Assembly: GCF_030271535.1 (NCBI RefSeq)
Contig: NZ_JASCXJ010000008.1
Location: forward strand, 62,001-126,000
Origin: Nocardiopsis sp. ATB16-24
Lineage (GTDB): Bacteria; Actinomycetota; Actinomycetes; Streptosporangiales; Streptosporangiaceae
DNA: 64,000 nt
Direction: 5' to 3'
Under the pieces are notes generated by a model. That model was given only the letters and a program-made list of their open reading frames with translations, did not search any database and was not told the DNA's origin. This document shows, piece after piece, positions 8,147 to 17,362 of this stretch. Numbering within the stretch: position 1 is the first letter of the stretch; every line of letters begins with the position of its first letter. The translations under genes and the position numbers were made by a program.

Positions 8147-8329
8147 CTGGTTCACCTACCTGTGTCACCGTATAGGCCCTTTGTGGTGATCTGTCCCAAT
8201 CATCCACTTTCGGGGGTCGTATGGTCCTTCCGACACGCTAGGAGGTGAGAAAGACGTCGCGAGGAAACCGGGGTGGCCGGGCGGGGTGCGGCGGGTGAAC
8301 CTTCGGTCGGGAAGGGGCGAACACGACAA

Positions 8330-8359
8330 GGCACGCCGACGGGCGACCATCGGCGTGCC
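8330..8359 (-). terminator. Hairpin after the nucleotide-sugar dehydrogenase
   Basis: GGCACGCCGA (8330-8339) pairs with TCGGCGTGCC (8350-8359) in a perfect 10-bp stem with a 10-nt loop, 28 nt beyond the dehydrogenase stop. A second GC palindrome (8366-8380) lies between them. Confidence 0.55.
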
Positions 8360-8386
8360 GGTGGGCGGGCCCGGGGCCCGGCCGGT

Positions 8387-9814
8387 TCACAGGACCTGGA
8401 GGCCCTCACGCGGTACGTGGCGTCGGACCTGCTCGGGCACCGTGGTGCTCGCTTCGGTCTCCGGGTCGGGACGGCGCAGTACGCCCCGGGTGTCCAGGAG
8501 CAGGCGCGCGTACTCCTCCAGTTGCTTGGGCCGGTACTCGCTGTGGTCCGTGAGCAGGATGGTCAGATCGGCGTCGGCCAGTGCCCGTTCCAGGTCGGTG
8601 GAACGGGGGATGTCCACCCCGTCCACCTGCCAGGACTCCACGTGCGGGTCGTGGTAGGTGAGCGTGGCCCCCTTGGCGGTCAGCTTGCGCGCGACCGGTC
8701 GCGCCGGGGACTCGCGCTGGTCGGCGATGTCGGCCTTGTAGGTCACTCCGAGCAGCAGCACCTTGGAACGGGACAGGGCCAGTCCGGAGTCGTTGAGCAG
8801 TTCCTGGGCCCGCTGGGTCACGTACGCGGGCATCCGCCCGTTGATCTCCTGGGCCAGCTCCACGAACCGGAACGGATACCCCAGGGTCTTGACCTTGTAC
8901 GACAGGTAGTTCGGGTCGATGGGGATGCAGTGGCCGCCCACGCCCGGCCCCGGATAGAAGGCCTGGAATCCGAAGGGCTTGGTGGCCGCCGCCGCGATGG
9001 AGTCCCACAGGTCGATGCCCAGTTCCTGGCAGAAGACGGCCATCTCGTTGACCAGGGCGATGTTGACGTGCCGGTAGGTGTTCTCCAGCAGCTTGGCCAT
9101 CTCCGCCTCGCGCGTGCCGCGTGCCCGCACCACCGTGTTCACGAAGGCGGAGTAGAAGTTCGCCGCCGCCTCCCCACAGTCGCGGGTGAGACCGCCGACC
9201 ACCTTGGGGGTGTTGACCACACCGTAGGTCGGGTTGCCGGGGTCGATGCGCTCGGGAGAGAAGGCCAGGTGGAAGTCGGCGCCCGCGACCAGGCCGGACT
9301 CCTCCAGCAGTGGTCGTACCACCTCCTCGGTGGTGCCGGGGTAGGTGGTCGACTCCAGGATGACCAGAGTGCCCGGTTGCAGCCGCGTGGCGATGGACCG
9401 GGCCGCGGAGGTGACCGCGTTCAGGTCCGGCCCTCCCTCGGGCGACAGCGGTGTGGGCACACAGACCACGATGGTGCGTGCGGTGGCGAGGCACGCGGGG
9501 TCCGTGGTCGCGGTGAAACCGCGGTCCAACATCCCGCGGACGTCCTCCGAGGAGAGGTCGTCGACGTGGGACACCGCGTTGTTGAGCCCGCTGACGACGT
9601 GGTCGCTCACATCGAGGCCGGTGACCTTCAGCCCCGCGGACACGGCCGCGGCCGCCAAGGGCAGGCCGACATAGCCGAGGCCGAGGACGACGAGATCGCC
9701 GACAGCGCCGACTGGCTGCTGGGAAACAGGTGCTGGGTTAGAGGCTGCGGCATCCACTTCGTGGTCACACTCGCATTCATTTCGTGAACGGGCGTAAATA
9801 GCAGGGATGGCCAT
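8387..9814 (-). CDS. wecC: UDP-N-acetyl-D-mannosamine dehydrogenase (WecC-type nucleotide-sugar dehydrogenase)
   Basis: 475 residues. Residues 40-60 carry the NAD-binding GLGYVG motif, and the catalytic cysteine is Cys296 in PGPGVGGHCIPIDP. KLLENTYRHVNIALVNEM and the C-terminal LLGVTYKADIADQRESPA are typical of the WecC/TviB/CapL branch rather than UDP-glucose dehydrogenase. The enzyme oxidises UDP-ManNAc to UDP-ManNAcA in two NAD steps. A WecB-like 2-epimerase lies 2 kb away (11818), so together they can convert UDP-GlcNAc to UDP-ManNAcA. The first 35 residues look disordered and the start is uncertain. ATG 9814 lacks a clear ribosome site, and a GTG 20 codons downstream is possible. Confidence 0.85.
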   Translation of the reverse strand: MAIPAIYARSRNECECDHEVDAAASNPAPVSQQPVGAVGDLVVLGLGYVGLPLAAAAVSAGLKVTGLDVSDHVVSGLNNAVSHVDDLSSEDVRGMLDRGFTATTDPACLATARTIVVCVPTPLSPEGGPDLNAVTSAARSIATRLQPGTLVILESTTYPGTTEEVVRPLLEESGLVAGADFHLAFSPERIDPGNPTYGVVNTPKVVGGLTRDCGEAAANFYSAFVNTVVRARGTREAEMAKLLENTYRHVNIALVNEMAVFCQELGIDLWDSIAAAATKPFGFQAFYPGPGVGGHCIPIDPNYLSYKVKTLGYPFRFVELAQEINGRMPAYVTQRAQELLNDSGLALSRSKVLLLGVTYKADIADQRESPARPVARKLTAKGATLTYHDPHVESWQVDGVDIPRSTDLERALADADLTILLTDHSEYRPKQLEEYARLLLDTRGVLRRPDPETEASTTVPEQVRRHVPREGLQVL

Positions 9815-9860
9815 TGCTCAGTACGTTGGACGTCCGAGTGTAGACAGACGTTGTCCCTGA

Positions 9861-11678
9861 TTACGGATGTTGGCCTGATTCGGTCATTTCTTGAATCAGA
9901 ACCCGATACGCCTGGTTGTAGCGGTATGCGGCCTTGGCCCAGGTGCGGTGCGCGCCGACGAGGCTGCGACCTGCACTGCCGTAGGAAGCCCGCTTTTCAT
10001 GACTGTAAGCGAGTTTTGTCAGGACATCGGCTAGGCTTGCCGATTCGCCCGCAGGAATTAACTCTCCTGTCACTCCTGGTTCCACGATCTCTCGCAACGC
10101 GGGAAGATCACTGGCGACCACGGGAAGTCCGCCCGCCATGGCCTCCACGGGTTTGAGCGGAGTCACCGAACGGCATACCCTCTCGTCCCGCCGGGGCACG
10201 GCGAACACGTCCATCGCGGCGTGGTGGTCGCGTACACGGTCGGCGGGAACCCGGCCGGTGAAGTGCGCGGCCCCGCCCAACCCCAGGGAGGACGCCAGGG
10301 AGCGCAGCGCGGGCAGTTCGGGGCCGTCCCCCACCACGAGGGCGTGCGCGGGCTCCCCCCGTTCGCGCATCAGGGCGACCGACTCCAACAGCGTGTCCAG
10401 ACCCTCGTAGCCGAAGCAGCTGGTGGTGGTGCCCACCACGAACTCCTCCGCACCGATGCCCAGCCGCGCACGCACCCCGGCACCGGAGGGCAGGGGCTCC
10501 AGGAAGGAGGGGTCCACCGCGTTGGGGACCACCATCAGACGCTCCCTCGCCACCCCCCGTGCCTCGATGTCCGCGCGCATCGTCTCGCCCAGCGTCACGA
10601 CCAGGTCGGCGGCGAGCATGCACGCGGTCTCGTTCGCGCGCTCGGCTCGGTAGAAGGCGTCCTCCACGCTGCGCGAGGAGTCGCGTGACAACCACGACTC
10701 CTCCAGGAAGCCCCGCACCTCGTACACCACCGGCAGGCCGAACCTACGACCCAGTTCCAGGGCCAGACGGGCGTTGTGGTGGTTGCTCGCCGCGTGGAGA
10801 ACGTGTGGACGCAGCGTCTCCACCAGCGCCGACGCCATCCGCGTCCCCACCTCCAGTTCCCGCGCGGAGTCGGCGGGCGCCGTCCACGGGATCAGTCGGT
10901 GGTAGGGGACGCCGTCCACGAGTACCGACGTCCGCGGATCCCGGACGCCTTTGGTGAGCGGGTAGCCCACCCGCGTGACCACGTGAACGTCCATCCCGGC
11001 CCTGCGTTGGGCCACCGCGATCCGGTGGGTGCGCTGCGTGTAGCCGGCGTTGGTGTGCGGCAGGGCGTTGGTCACCAGGTGTAGGACCCGTGTCGCCGCT
11101 TCGGACGGGGGACGTTCCTCACCCGCCCATCGTCGTTCACCAGCGTGGATCTTCGGTCGCCGAGCGTTCACCGTGTCGTCGGGTCGCGTTCGGGCATTGC
11201 GGGTTAACGTGATCCCGTGACGGTCAGGCGATACGGACAAGGGTACGGGAGCGGCGACGGCGCGTCCCGTGGCCAGAGCCGTCCGATGTTCCGCGGACCT
11301 TCGGAGGGCGCCCTCCGGAAGGCGTTCGACGAGTTCTCGGGCGGTCCTCGCATCTCCCGCCGCAAGACATGCGGACACCAGACGATCCACCCGGCGGGGA
11401 GGGGCGCCGCTCGCCGCGCTCAGGACCGCCTCGCGGGCGTCGTCGCGTCTGCCCTGGTCCCACAGGGCGTAGGCGCGTGCCCGACCCCCGGCACGGGAGG
11501 CGAGGGAACGCACCGTACGTCGCGCCGGGCCGGGCATCAGCCGCAGCGCGAGCAGCGGCAGACGGGCCGGATCGGACCGAAGGTGCCGCCAGGCCAACGA
11601 CAGGGTGAACGTCGCCGCCCGTGGCCAACGGGCGCGTGGGCGCGGAACCTGGGATACGAAAGCTCGGGTGTCATGCAC
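9861..11678 (-). CDS. GT4-type glycosyltransferase with long N-terminal extension
   Basis: 605 residues. Residues 1-190 are an Arg/Ala-rich helical extension (ARAYALWDQGRRDDAREAVL), resembling the tetratrico-like N-termini of some actinobacterial glycosyltransferases. Residues 195-600 are a GT-B fold with VLHLVTNALPHTNAGYTQRT at the acceptor side and LKPVEAMAGGLPVVASDLPA with EPGVTGELI at the donor side. It should transfer a sugar from a nucleotide donor during surface polymer assembly. It is divergent from wecB with a shared 139-bp promoter region, and its 3' end faces the start region of wecC. The substrate cannot be told. Confidence 0.8.
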   Translation of the reverse strand: MHDTRAFVSQVPRPRARWPRAATFTLSLAWRHLRSDPARLPLLALRLMPGPARRTVRSLASRAGGRARAYALWDQGRRDDAREAVLSAASGAPPRRVDRLVSACLAAGDARTARELVERLPEGALRRSAEHRTALATGRAVAAPVPLSVSPDRHGITLTRNARTRPDDTVNARRPKIHAGERRWAGEERPPSEAATRVLHLVTNALPHTNAGYTQRTHRIAVAQRRAGMDVHVVTRVGYPLTKGVRDPRTSVLVDGVPYHRLIPWTAPADSARELEVGTRMASALVETLRPHVLHAASNHHNARLALELGRRFGLPVVYEVRGFLEESWLSRDSSRSVEDAFYRAERANETACMLAADLVVTLGETMRADIEARGVARERLMVVPNAVDPSFLEPLPSGAGVRARLGIGAEEFVVGTTTSCFGYEGLDTLLESVALMRERGEPAHALVVGDGPELPALRSLASSLGLGGAAHFTGRVPADRVRDHHAAMDVFAVPRRDERVCRSVTPLKPVEAMAGGLPVVASDLPALREIVEPGVTGELIPAGESASLADVLTKLAYSHEKRASYGSAGRSLVGAHRTWAKAAYRYNQAYRVLIQEMTESGQHP

Positions 11679-11710
11679 GGTCAGTCACACAACCACGCCG
11701 ACATGACCAT

Positions 11711-11723
11711 GTGGTGACACCAC
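11711..11723. promoter_or_regulatory. Perfect dyad in the divergent glycosyltransferase/wecB promoter region
   Basis: GTGGTG-A-CACCAC is a 13-bp perfect palindrome located 33 bp before the minus-strand glycosyltransferase start and about 94 bp before wecB. It could be an operator serving both directions. The regulator is unknown. Confidence 0.35.
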
Positions 11724-11817
11724 GGCGACACGGACGGGACGGCTCAGGCAAAGAAAACCACTGGACCGCACCAGCCCCGTCGGTGGCGACGGGGACACCA
11801 CCTCGACAGAAGGAAAC

Positions 11818-12939
11818 GTGAAAGTCGTGGCAACGAGCGCTCCCCTGGGGAGCCAGGACACCGGCATCGTGCACGTCGTCGGAGCACGGCCCAACTTCGT
11901 CAAGGCCGCGCCCGTCGTCTCCGCCCTGCGTGGGCGTGGGGCCCACCAGTCGGTCGTGCACACCGGGCAGCACTACGACGACCGCATGTCCGCCGTGTTC
12001 TTCCGGGACTTGAACCTGCCCACTCCCGACGTCGACCTCGGGGTGGGTTCGGGCACGCACGCGGCGCAGACCGCCTCCCTCATGGTGGGGCTGGAAAGGG
12101 AGTTCCTCGCACGACGGCCGGGCATGGTGGTCGTCTACGGCGACGTCAACTCCACGGTGGCCGCCGCTCTGGTGGCCGCGAAGCTACAGATCCCCGTCGC
12201 CCATGTGGAAGCGGGACTGCGCTCCTTCGACGACACCATGCCCGAGGAGATCAACCGCCGCGTCACCGACCAGCTCAGCGATCTGTGCTTCGCCACCAGC
12301 CCCGAGGCCATCGGCCACCTGGCCGCCGAGGGCGTGGGTCCCGAGCGGGTCCACCTGGTCGGCAACCCCATGATCGACACCCTGCTCGGCAACCTCGACC
12401 GTTTCGACTCCGAGGCCCTGCGCGCCCGACTCGACCTGCCCGAGCGCTATGTCGCCACGACCCTGCACCGTCCCGCGAACGTGGACGACGCCGACAACGC
12501 GATCCGCCTCACCGAGCGCCTGCACGAGATCGCCGACCTCATCGACGTGGTCATGCCCGTGCACCCCCGGGGCAGGGACGCCTTCGCACGGGCCGGACTC
12601 GGCGACCATCCACGTGTACGGCTCCTCGAACCCCTCGGCTATCTCGACTTCGTGGCGCTCACCCGTGGCGCCGCCGCCGTGGTCACCGACTCCGGTGGAG
12701 TGCAGGAGGAGACCACCGTCCTCGGAGTCCCCTGCCTCACCCTGCGTCCCAACACGGAACGGCCCGTCACCATCACCCACGGGACCAACCAGCTCGTCAC
12801 GGAGACCGATCTCGTCCAGACGGTCACCAAGGTCCTGCACGGTCACACGCCCGAGCGGCTCGGCGACGGCGTCCCGCCCCTGTGGGACGGTCGCGCGGGG
12901 GAGCGCATCGCCTCCGTCCTCACACAGTGGTCCAGGTGA
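11818..12939 (+). CDS. wecB: UDP-N-acetylglucosamine 2-epimerase (non-hydrolysing, WecB type)
   Basis: 373 residues, the normal length. Family motifs are in order: GARPNFVKAAPVVSALR, HTGQHYDDRMSAVFF, VYGDVNSTVAAALVAAKL, HVEAGLRSFDDTMPEEINR, then TDSGGVQEETTVLGVPCLTL. The enzyme interconverts UDP-GlcNAc and UDP-ManNAc in the cytoplasm, feeding the WecC-like dehydrogenase at 8387. GTG 11818 follows AGAAGGAAAC, a good ribosome site. It is the first gene of the plus-strand half of the sugar cluster. Confidence 0.9.
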   Translation: MKVVATSAPLGSQDTGIVHVVGARPNFVKAAPVVSALRGRGAHQSVVHTGQHYDDRMSAVFFRDLNLPTPDVDLGVGSGTHAAQTASLMVGLEREFLARRPGMVVVYGDVNSTVAAALVAAKLQIPVAHVEAGLRSFDDTMPEEINRRVTDQLSDLCFATSPEAIGHLAAEGVGPERVHLVGNPMIDTLLGNLDRFDSEALRARLDLPERYVATTLHRPANVDDADNAIRLTERLHEIADLIDVVMPVHPRGRDAFARAGLGDHPRVRLLEPLGYLDFVALTRGAAAVVTDSGGVQEETTVLGVPCLTLRPNTERPVTITHGTNQLVTETDLVQTVTKVLHGHTPERLGDGVPPLWDGRAGERIASVLTQWSR

Positions 12940-12944
12940 ACCCG

Positions 12945-13073
12945 ATGACAGACCGCACGCACGTCCCCGAACCCGAAGACGCCGGTGAAGGCACCGAGGA
13001 GGGTGCCGTTCCCGCCCGGGAGGAACCCTCCGACCGCTCCACCGTCACGATTCCCCCACAGCGCTCCAGGTGA
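12945..13073 (+). CDS. Possible small acidic protein downstream of wecB
   Basis: A 42-codon frame starts at ATG 12945, 5 nt after the wecB stop, and reads MTDRTHVPEPEDAGEGTEEG followed by an acidic, serine-rich tail. CCAGGTGA about 8 nt upstream is a reasonable ribosome site. It has no recognisable domain and looks disordered. The tight position favours a real gene, but at this length in GC-rich DNA it could be chance. Confidence 0.3.
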   Translation: MTDRTHVPEPEDAGEGTEEGAVPAREEPSDRSTVTIPPQRSR

Positions 13074-13079
13074 TCGACC

Positions 13080-13268
13080 ATGGCGAACGTCCACACACCG
13101 ACCCTGGTCACAGGACCGGACGAAACCGTGGCGCGTCCGGCCAGGGGCGTCCGCGCCCTGCCGGATACGCGCCGCGGACACCGTTCCGCACGGTCGGGAC
13201 ACCCGACGCAGGCAGCGGTCTCACCGATCAGTCCAGAACACAAGGTGGCAGCCCGTGAAACGGCGTGA
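13080..13268 (+). CDS. Possible small protein between wecB and the coiled-coil gene
   Basis: A 62-codon frame starts at ATG 13080, 6 nt after the preceding small ORF, again with CCAGGTGATCG upstream. It overlaps the start of the next gene by 14 bp. The first 30 codons have the expected GC-rich third positions but the second half does not, so it may be partly or wholly spurious. No family is recognised. Confidence 0.22.
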   Translation: MANVHTPTLVTGPDETVARPARGVRALPDTRRGHRSARSGHPTQAAVSPISPEHKVAARETA

Positions 13269-15048
13269 ACAGAGCCAGACAGAACAGCTCCGTCAGGCGC
13301 TGGCAGAGCGCGAGGCCCAACTCCAGGAAGCGCGCGCACGGCTTGCGGCGGTCGAGGGTTCCACCTCGTTGCAGGTGGGGCGCGCGCTCACAGCCGCGGC
13401 GAGGAAGCCCGGCCGGTCCCTGGTCAGGCTCCCGCGCGACCTCTACCGGCTCTGGCGGCGCAGTGGTACCACTCACCACTCCGAACGCCGTCGCGGCGGT
13501 GTCGAGCCCGTGCGTTCCTTCGACGCCGACCGCCAGGAGGCGCGTCTTTTGACGGGCGTTCCCGGAGGCGGCCAGGACATGCTGGTGGTCGCCACGGTCG
13601 TCGGTACCTCCATCGCCGAGGCGATCGGCCCGTACGTGCACCCGGTGCCCCTGCGCCCGCACGACGCCCAGATCGTCATGGACGGCCTGGACGTCGACCT
13701 CGTCCTGGTCTCGTCCTCGGCCGCCGCCCCCGGGTCCCCGTGGGCGCACGTGGGCGACCCCGCCGTCGTGGACCGCACCCGCGCCCTGCACTGGGTGTTG
13801 GAGTCCGCCGCCGCGAGGGGCATCCCCACGGTCCTGATCGAGGACGCGCCCGCGGCGCCGGCACTGCGCACGCTGGGCTTCGACAAGGTCCACAGGGGGG
13901 ACGCGGGGGTCCCGCTCCACGTGTTCAACCCGGTGGCCGCCCACCTGACGCCCGGACCCGAGGCGGTCTTCGTGCGGGGACATCGGGACGAGCCCGTCCC
14001 CGAGGTCCTCAGCGAACTGGGCGCGGGCGTGGTGGACGCCGACTCCTCCGACCTGGCCGACGCCCTACGGGCCGCCAACGTCGCCGTCGTCCCGGCGTTC
14101 CCGAGTGAGGACACCCGGCTGCGTCGACGTGCCTGGGCGTGCGGGACCCACATCGTCACCCACGCCGCGATCCCCACCCCGACCGAACCCGCGGAGGAGG
14201 GACTGGCGGTCACGGTGCCGCGTCTGCGCGCCGAGGAGCCGACCGCCGCCGAGCAGCGCGGCATGCTCCGGCAGGTCTTCCTCAAGGAGGCCACCCCCGT
14301 CCGCCTCGCCGAGATCCTGGAGGGCCTGTCCTTCCCGCCCGGTACATCGGGGGCGAAACTGCTCCTGCGCGGGCGCTCCGTGGCCGTCCTGGCCGACCCG
14401 GCGGGGGAGAACGACGCGGAACTGCTCGCCGACGACCTGTTGGCCTCCCTCCTGAAGCCCACGGAGGTCGTCGTGCCCGGCCCGGCCTCGCGTCTGCCCG
14501 GTGTCCAGCGGCTGAGGGCGCACGGCATCACCGTGCGCACCGCGCGTTTCACCGCACCGGACACGCCGGAGGAGCTGACCCGCGACACCTCCGGCGTCCA
14601 GCTCGGAGGTCTGGGCCCGGAGCGATGGGCGGCGCTGGCCGAACGAGCCACCGCACCATGGTCGCTGCCGTGGTCCGCGCCGATGGGCCGCAGGCGACTG
14701 GCCGACCTGGTGTGCGCCGTCGAGTGCTCGGACGCCGACGCGGTCGGTATCGCCGTCCCGGGCTCCGAGGAGGAGGGATGGGGTTCCGCGCTCTCCTCGC
14801 CGGGCGGCGGGACACGTGGGTTCTTCGATCGCCCCGGCACGGGCGGACAGCAGTACGTCTTCGTGGGCGAGGTCGTCCCCGAGCTGGCCCGGACCGAACT
14901 GCTGAGGCGTGGTTGGGACCCCCGACAGTGGAACCGGCGCGGTGCCAGACTCCTGGCTCTGGGCTCCGACCACGGTAGGGGCGCCGACTCCGACACCGAG
15001 GACACCGCGTACAACGCCGCGGACGCCCCCACCGGGGCGGTCGGTTGA
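13255..15048 (+). CDS. Coiled-coil protein of unknown function in the polysaccharide cluster
   Basis: About 597 residues from GTG 13255, which has AAGGTGG 7 nt upstream. Residues 1-45 form a strongly predicted coiled coil (REQSQTEQLRQALAEREAQL). Next comes a basic segment, SLQVGRALTAAARKPGRSL, a type often found in front of actinobacterial glycosyltransferase domains. The remaining 500 residues contain Rossmann-like stretches (VVATVVGTSIAEAIGPYV and RRAWACGTHIVTHAAI) but no clear donor-site motif. It may therefore be a degenerate or very divergent GT-B protein, or a scaffold for polymer assembly. It is followed 49 bp later by the tandem glycosyltransferase gene. Confidence 0.7.
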   Translation: MKRREQSQTEQLRQALAEREAQLQEARARLAAVEGSTSLQVGRALTAAARKPGRSLVRLPRDLYRLWRRSGTTHHSERRRGGVEPVRSFDADRQEARLLTGVPGGGQDMLVVATVVGTSIAEAIGPYVHPVPLRPHDAQIVMDGLDVDLVLVSSSAAAPGSPWAHVGDPAVVDRTRALHWVLESAAARGIPTVLIEDAPAAPALRTLGFDKVHRGDAGVPLHVFNPVAAHLTPGPEAVFVRGHRDEPVPEVLSELGAGVVDADSSDLADALRAANVAVVPAFPSEDTRLRRRAWACGTHIVTHAAIPTPTEPAEEGLAVTVPRLRAEEPTAAEQRGMLRQVFLKEATPVRLAEILEGLSFPPGTSGAKLLLRGRSVAVLADPAGENDAELLADDLLASLLKPTEVVVPGPASRLPGVQRLRAHGITVRTARFTAPDTPEELTRDTSGVQLGGLGPERWAALAERATAPWSLPWSAPMGRRRLADLVCAVECSDADAVGIAVPGSEEEGWGSALSSPGGGTRGFFDRPGTGGQQYVFVGEVVPELARTELLRRGWDPRQWNRRGARLLALGSDHGRGADSDTEDTAYNAADAPTGAVG

Positions 15049-15097
15049 CCACCGACGGCCCCGCAGGGGCGAAGAAAGAGCATCCGAAGGGAAGAAC

Positions 15098-17314
15098 GTG
15101 AGTACACCGCCTCCGCGCGCGCTCCTGTACGGGGACGTGGACCTCAACATCATCGACGGCTCGGCGATCTGGGCCCAGTCGATGGCACAGGCCCTGTCCG
15201 CCGCCGGATGCGAGGTCACCCTGCTGTTGAAGGCGCCCGTGCGCACCGACCGACTCATCGAGCCCCTCAGCAGGATCCCCGGTGTCCGGTTGCTGCGGCC
15301 CTACGAGGACAAGGCGCTTCCCGACCCGGGGCCGAAGGGACTCACCCCGGAGCAGGCCGTCGCCCTCATGGTCGAGCACCACGAACGCAGGGCCTTCGAC
15401 CTGGTGGTCGTGCGCGGACGACGCCTCGCCGGGCTGGCCGCCCAGGAGGAGGCGTTGACGGGACGACTGTGGACCTACCTGACCGACTTCCCGCACAGTG
15501 TGGGCGAGCTGTCGGCGACGGTCACCGCCGAGCTCACCGAGATCGCGTTGGCCTCCCGCTTCCTGCTCTGCCAGACCGAGGAGCTACGGGCCTTCCTGGA
15601 GTCGTCGGTACCCGCCGCGTGCGGACGGTCGGTCCTCTTCCCGCCCGTGGTGGTCGTGCCGGAGGACGTACGAGCCGACGGAGAGATCCACGCCCGTGCC
15701 CGTCTGGCCTACACCGGCAAGTTCGCGCCACGGTGGAACACCCTGGAGATGACCGGGCTGCCCGCCGAGCTGGCGCGACTCGGAGTGGACGCCGAACTGG
15801 TGATGATCGGCGACAAGATCCACGCCGAACCCGCCGACTGGGCCAAGCGCATGCGCAGGGCGTTGGAGAACACCCCCCACGTGGACTGGCGGGGCGGGAT
15901 GTCGCGCGCCGACGCGTTGCGCCAGGCGGCCGAATGCGGTTTCGGACTGTCCTGGCGCGACCCGTCCATGGACGCCAGCCTGGAGCTGTCCACCAAGGTG
16001 TTGGAGTTGGGCGCGCTCGGCCTGCCGGTGGTGCTCAACCGCACACCCATGCACGAGACGCTGTTGGGTGAGGACTATCCCCTGTTCGCCGGTGCCGACG
16101 TCACCTCGGTCGCCGAGGTGATCGCTCGCGCGCACAACGATCGTGCGGTCTACGCGGACGCCGCCGCGCGCTGCCGCGACGCGGCGGCCGACCACACCCT
16201 GGAGCGGGCCGCCGAACGACTGCGTGGCTACCTCACCGAGGCACTGCCGCCCGCACCGGCGGGGGCCGACCCCGAGCGGCCGCTCAAGGTGGTCGTGGCC
16301 GGACACGACATGAAGTTCTTCACCCGGCTGGCCGAGTACCTGGACTCGCTGCCCGGGCTCGACGTACGCCTGGACGAGTGGGAGGGGCTGAGCACCCACG
16401 ACCAGTACCGGTCACGGGAGCTGGCGGGCTGGGCCGACGTGGTGATCTGTGAGTGGTGCGGACCCAACGCGCTGTTCTACTCCAAGTGGAAGAGGCCCGA
16501 GCAACGACTGATCGTGCGGCTGCACCGTTTCGAGCTGTACGCGGAGTGGCCGCGCAAACTCGACATCGGCAAGGTGGACGCGGTGGTGTGCGTGAGTCCC
16601 CACTACGCCGACCTGACCAGGGAACTGACGGGGTGGCCGGCCGACAAGGTGGTCGTGGTGCCCAACTGGGTGGACGACGAGCAGTTGGACCGTCCCAAGT
16701 TGTCGGGTGTGGAGTACTCCCTGGGCATGATCGGCATCGCACCGTCGCGCAAACGCCTGGACCGGGGGCTGGACGTGCTGTCGGAGCTACGGCGCATGGA
16801 CCCGCGGTACACGCTGTCGGTGAAGACCAAACAACCGTGGGAGTACTGGTGGATCTGGAACCGGCCGGAGGAGCGGGCCTACTTCGAACGCGTCTACCGG
16901 CGGATCCAGCGCGATGAACGCCTCGCCTCGGGGGTGGTGTTCGACCCCTTCGGGCCGGACGTGGCCACGTGGCTGCGACGGGTGGGCTTCATGCTCTCCA
17001 CCAGTGACGACGAGTCCTTCCACCTGGCCCCGGCCGAGTGCGCCGCCTCCGGTGGGATCCCCGCGCTGCTCCCCTGGCCGGGCGCGGACACGATCTACGA
17101 TCCGCACTGGATCCACGACGACGCCGTGGCGATGGCCGAGGCCATCCACGCGACGGTGACCGAGGACCGGTTCGCCGCCGAGGCGGAACGAGCACGGGGA
17201 GAGATCACCAAGGCCTACGGACTGGGTCGGGTACGTGCTCTGTGGAGCGACCTGGTGGTGCGCGGCAAGGCCCCCGAGCCGCCGGAGCGGTCCGCGGCCT
17301 CGGCCGACTTCTGA
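15098..17314 (+). CDS. Tandem two-domain GT4-type glycosyltransferase
   Basis: About 738 residues from GTG 15098, preceded by CGAAGGGAAG. Residues 1-385 form one GT-B-like unit (LYGDVDLNIIDGSAIWAQSM, then DASLELSTKVLELGALGLP and VVLNRTPMHETLLG). Residues 395-725 form a second (VVVAGHDMKFFTRLAEYLD, NWVDDEQLDRPKLSG, STSDDESFHLAPAECAASGG). The donor-binding Glu is present in both halves (KVLELGA and PAECAAS). The second half resembles GT4 proteins that attack polymers at the cell surface. It probably adds two different linkages or one disaccharide step in the same pathway as the UDP-ManNAcA enzymes. A GC hairpin follows the stop. Confidence 0.78.
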   Translation: MSTPPPRALLYGDVDLNIIDGSAIWAQSMAQALSAAGCEVTLLLKAPVRTDRLIEPLSRIPGVRLLRPYEDKALPDPGPKGLTPEQAVALMVEHHERRAFDLVVVRGRRLAGLAAQEEALTGRLWTYLTDFPHSVGELSATVTAELTEIALASRFLLCQTEELRAFLESSVPAACGRSVLFPPVVVVPEDVRADGEIHARARLAYTGKFAPRWNTLEMTGLPAELARLGVDAELVMIGDKIHAEPADWAKRMRRALENTPHVDWRGGMSRADALRQAAECGFGLSWRDPSMDASLELSTKVLELGALGLPVVLNRTPMHETLLGEDYPLFAGADVTSVAEVIARAHNDRAVYADAAARCRDAAADHTLERAAERLRGYLTEALPPAPAGADPERPLKVVVAGHDMKFFTRLAEYLDSLPGLDVRLDEWEGLSTHDQYRSRELAGWADVVICEWCGPNALFYSKWKRPEQRLIVRLHRFELYAEWPRKLDIGKVDAVVCVSPHYADLTRELTGWPADKVVVVPNWVDDEQLDRPKLSGVEYSLGMIGIAPSRKRLDRGLDVLSELRRMDPRYTLSVKTKQPWEYWWIWNRPEERAYFERVYRRIQRDERLASGVVFDPFGPDVATWLRRVGFMLSTSDDESFHLAPAECAASGGIPALLPWPGADTIYDPHWIHDDAVAMAEAIHATVTEDRFAAEAERARGEITKAYGLGRVRALWSDLVVRGKAPEPPERSAASADF

Positions 17315-17324
17315 GGTTGCGACC

Positions 17325-17362
17325 GACGGGGACGGGACGGCGGTCGGTGTCGGCCCCGTCCC
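17325..17362 (+). terminator. Hairpin between convergent glycosyltransferase and histidine kinase genes
   Basis: GACGGGG (17325-17331) or the overlapping GGGACGG (17334-17340) can pair with CCCCGTCCC (17354-17362). The alternative 7-bp stems make the exact fold uncertain, but the site sits exactly between two convergent stops. Confidence 0.4.
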
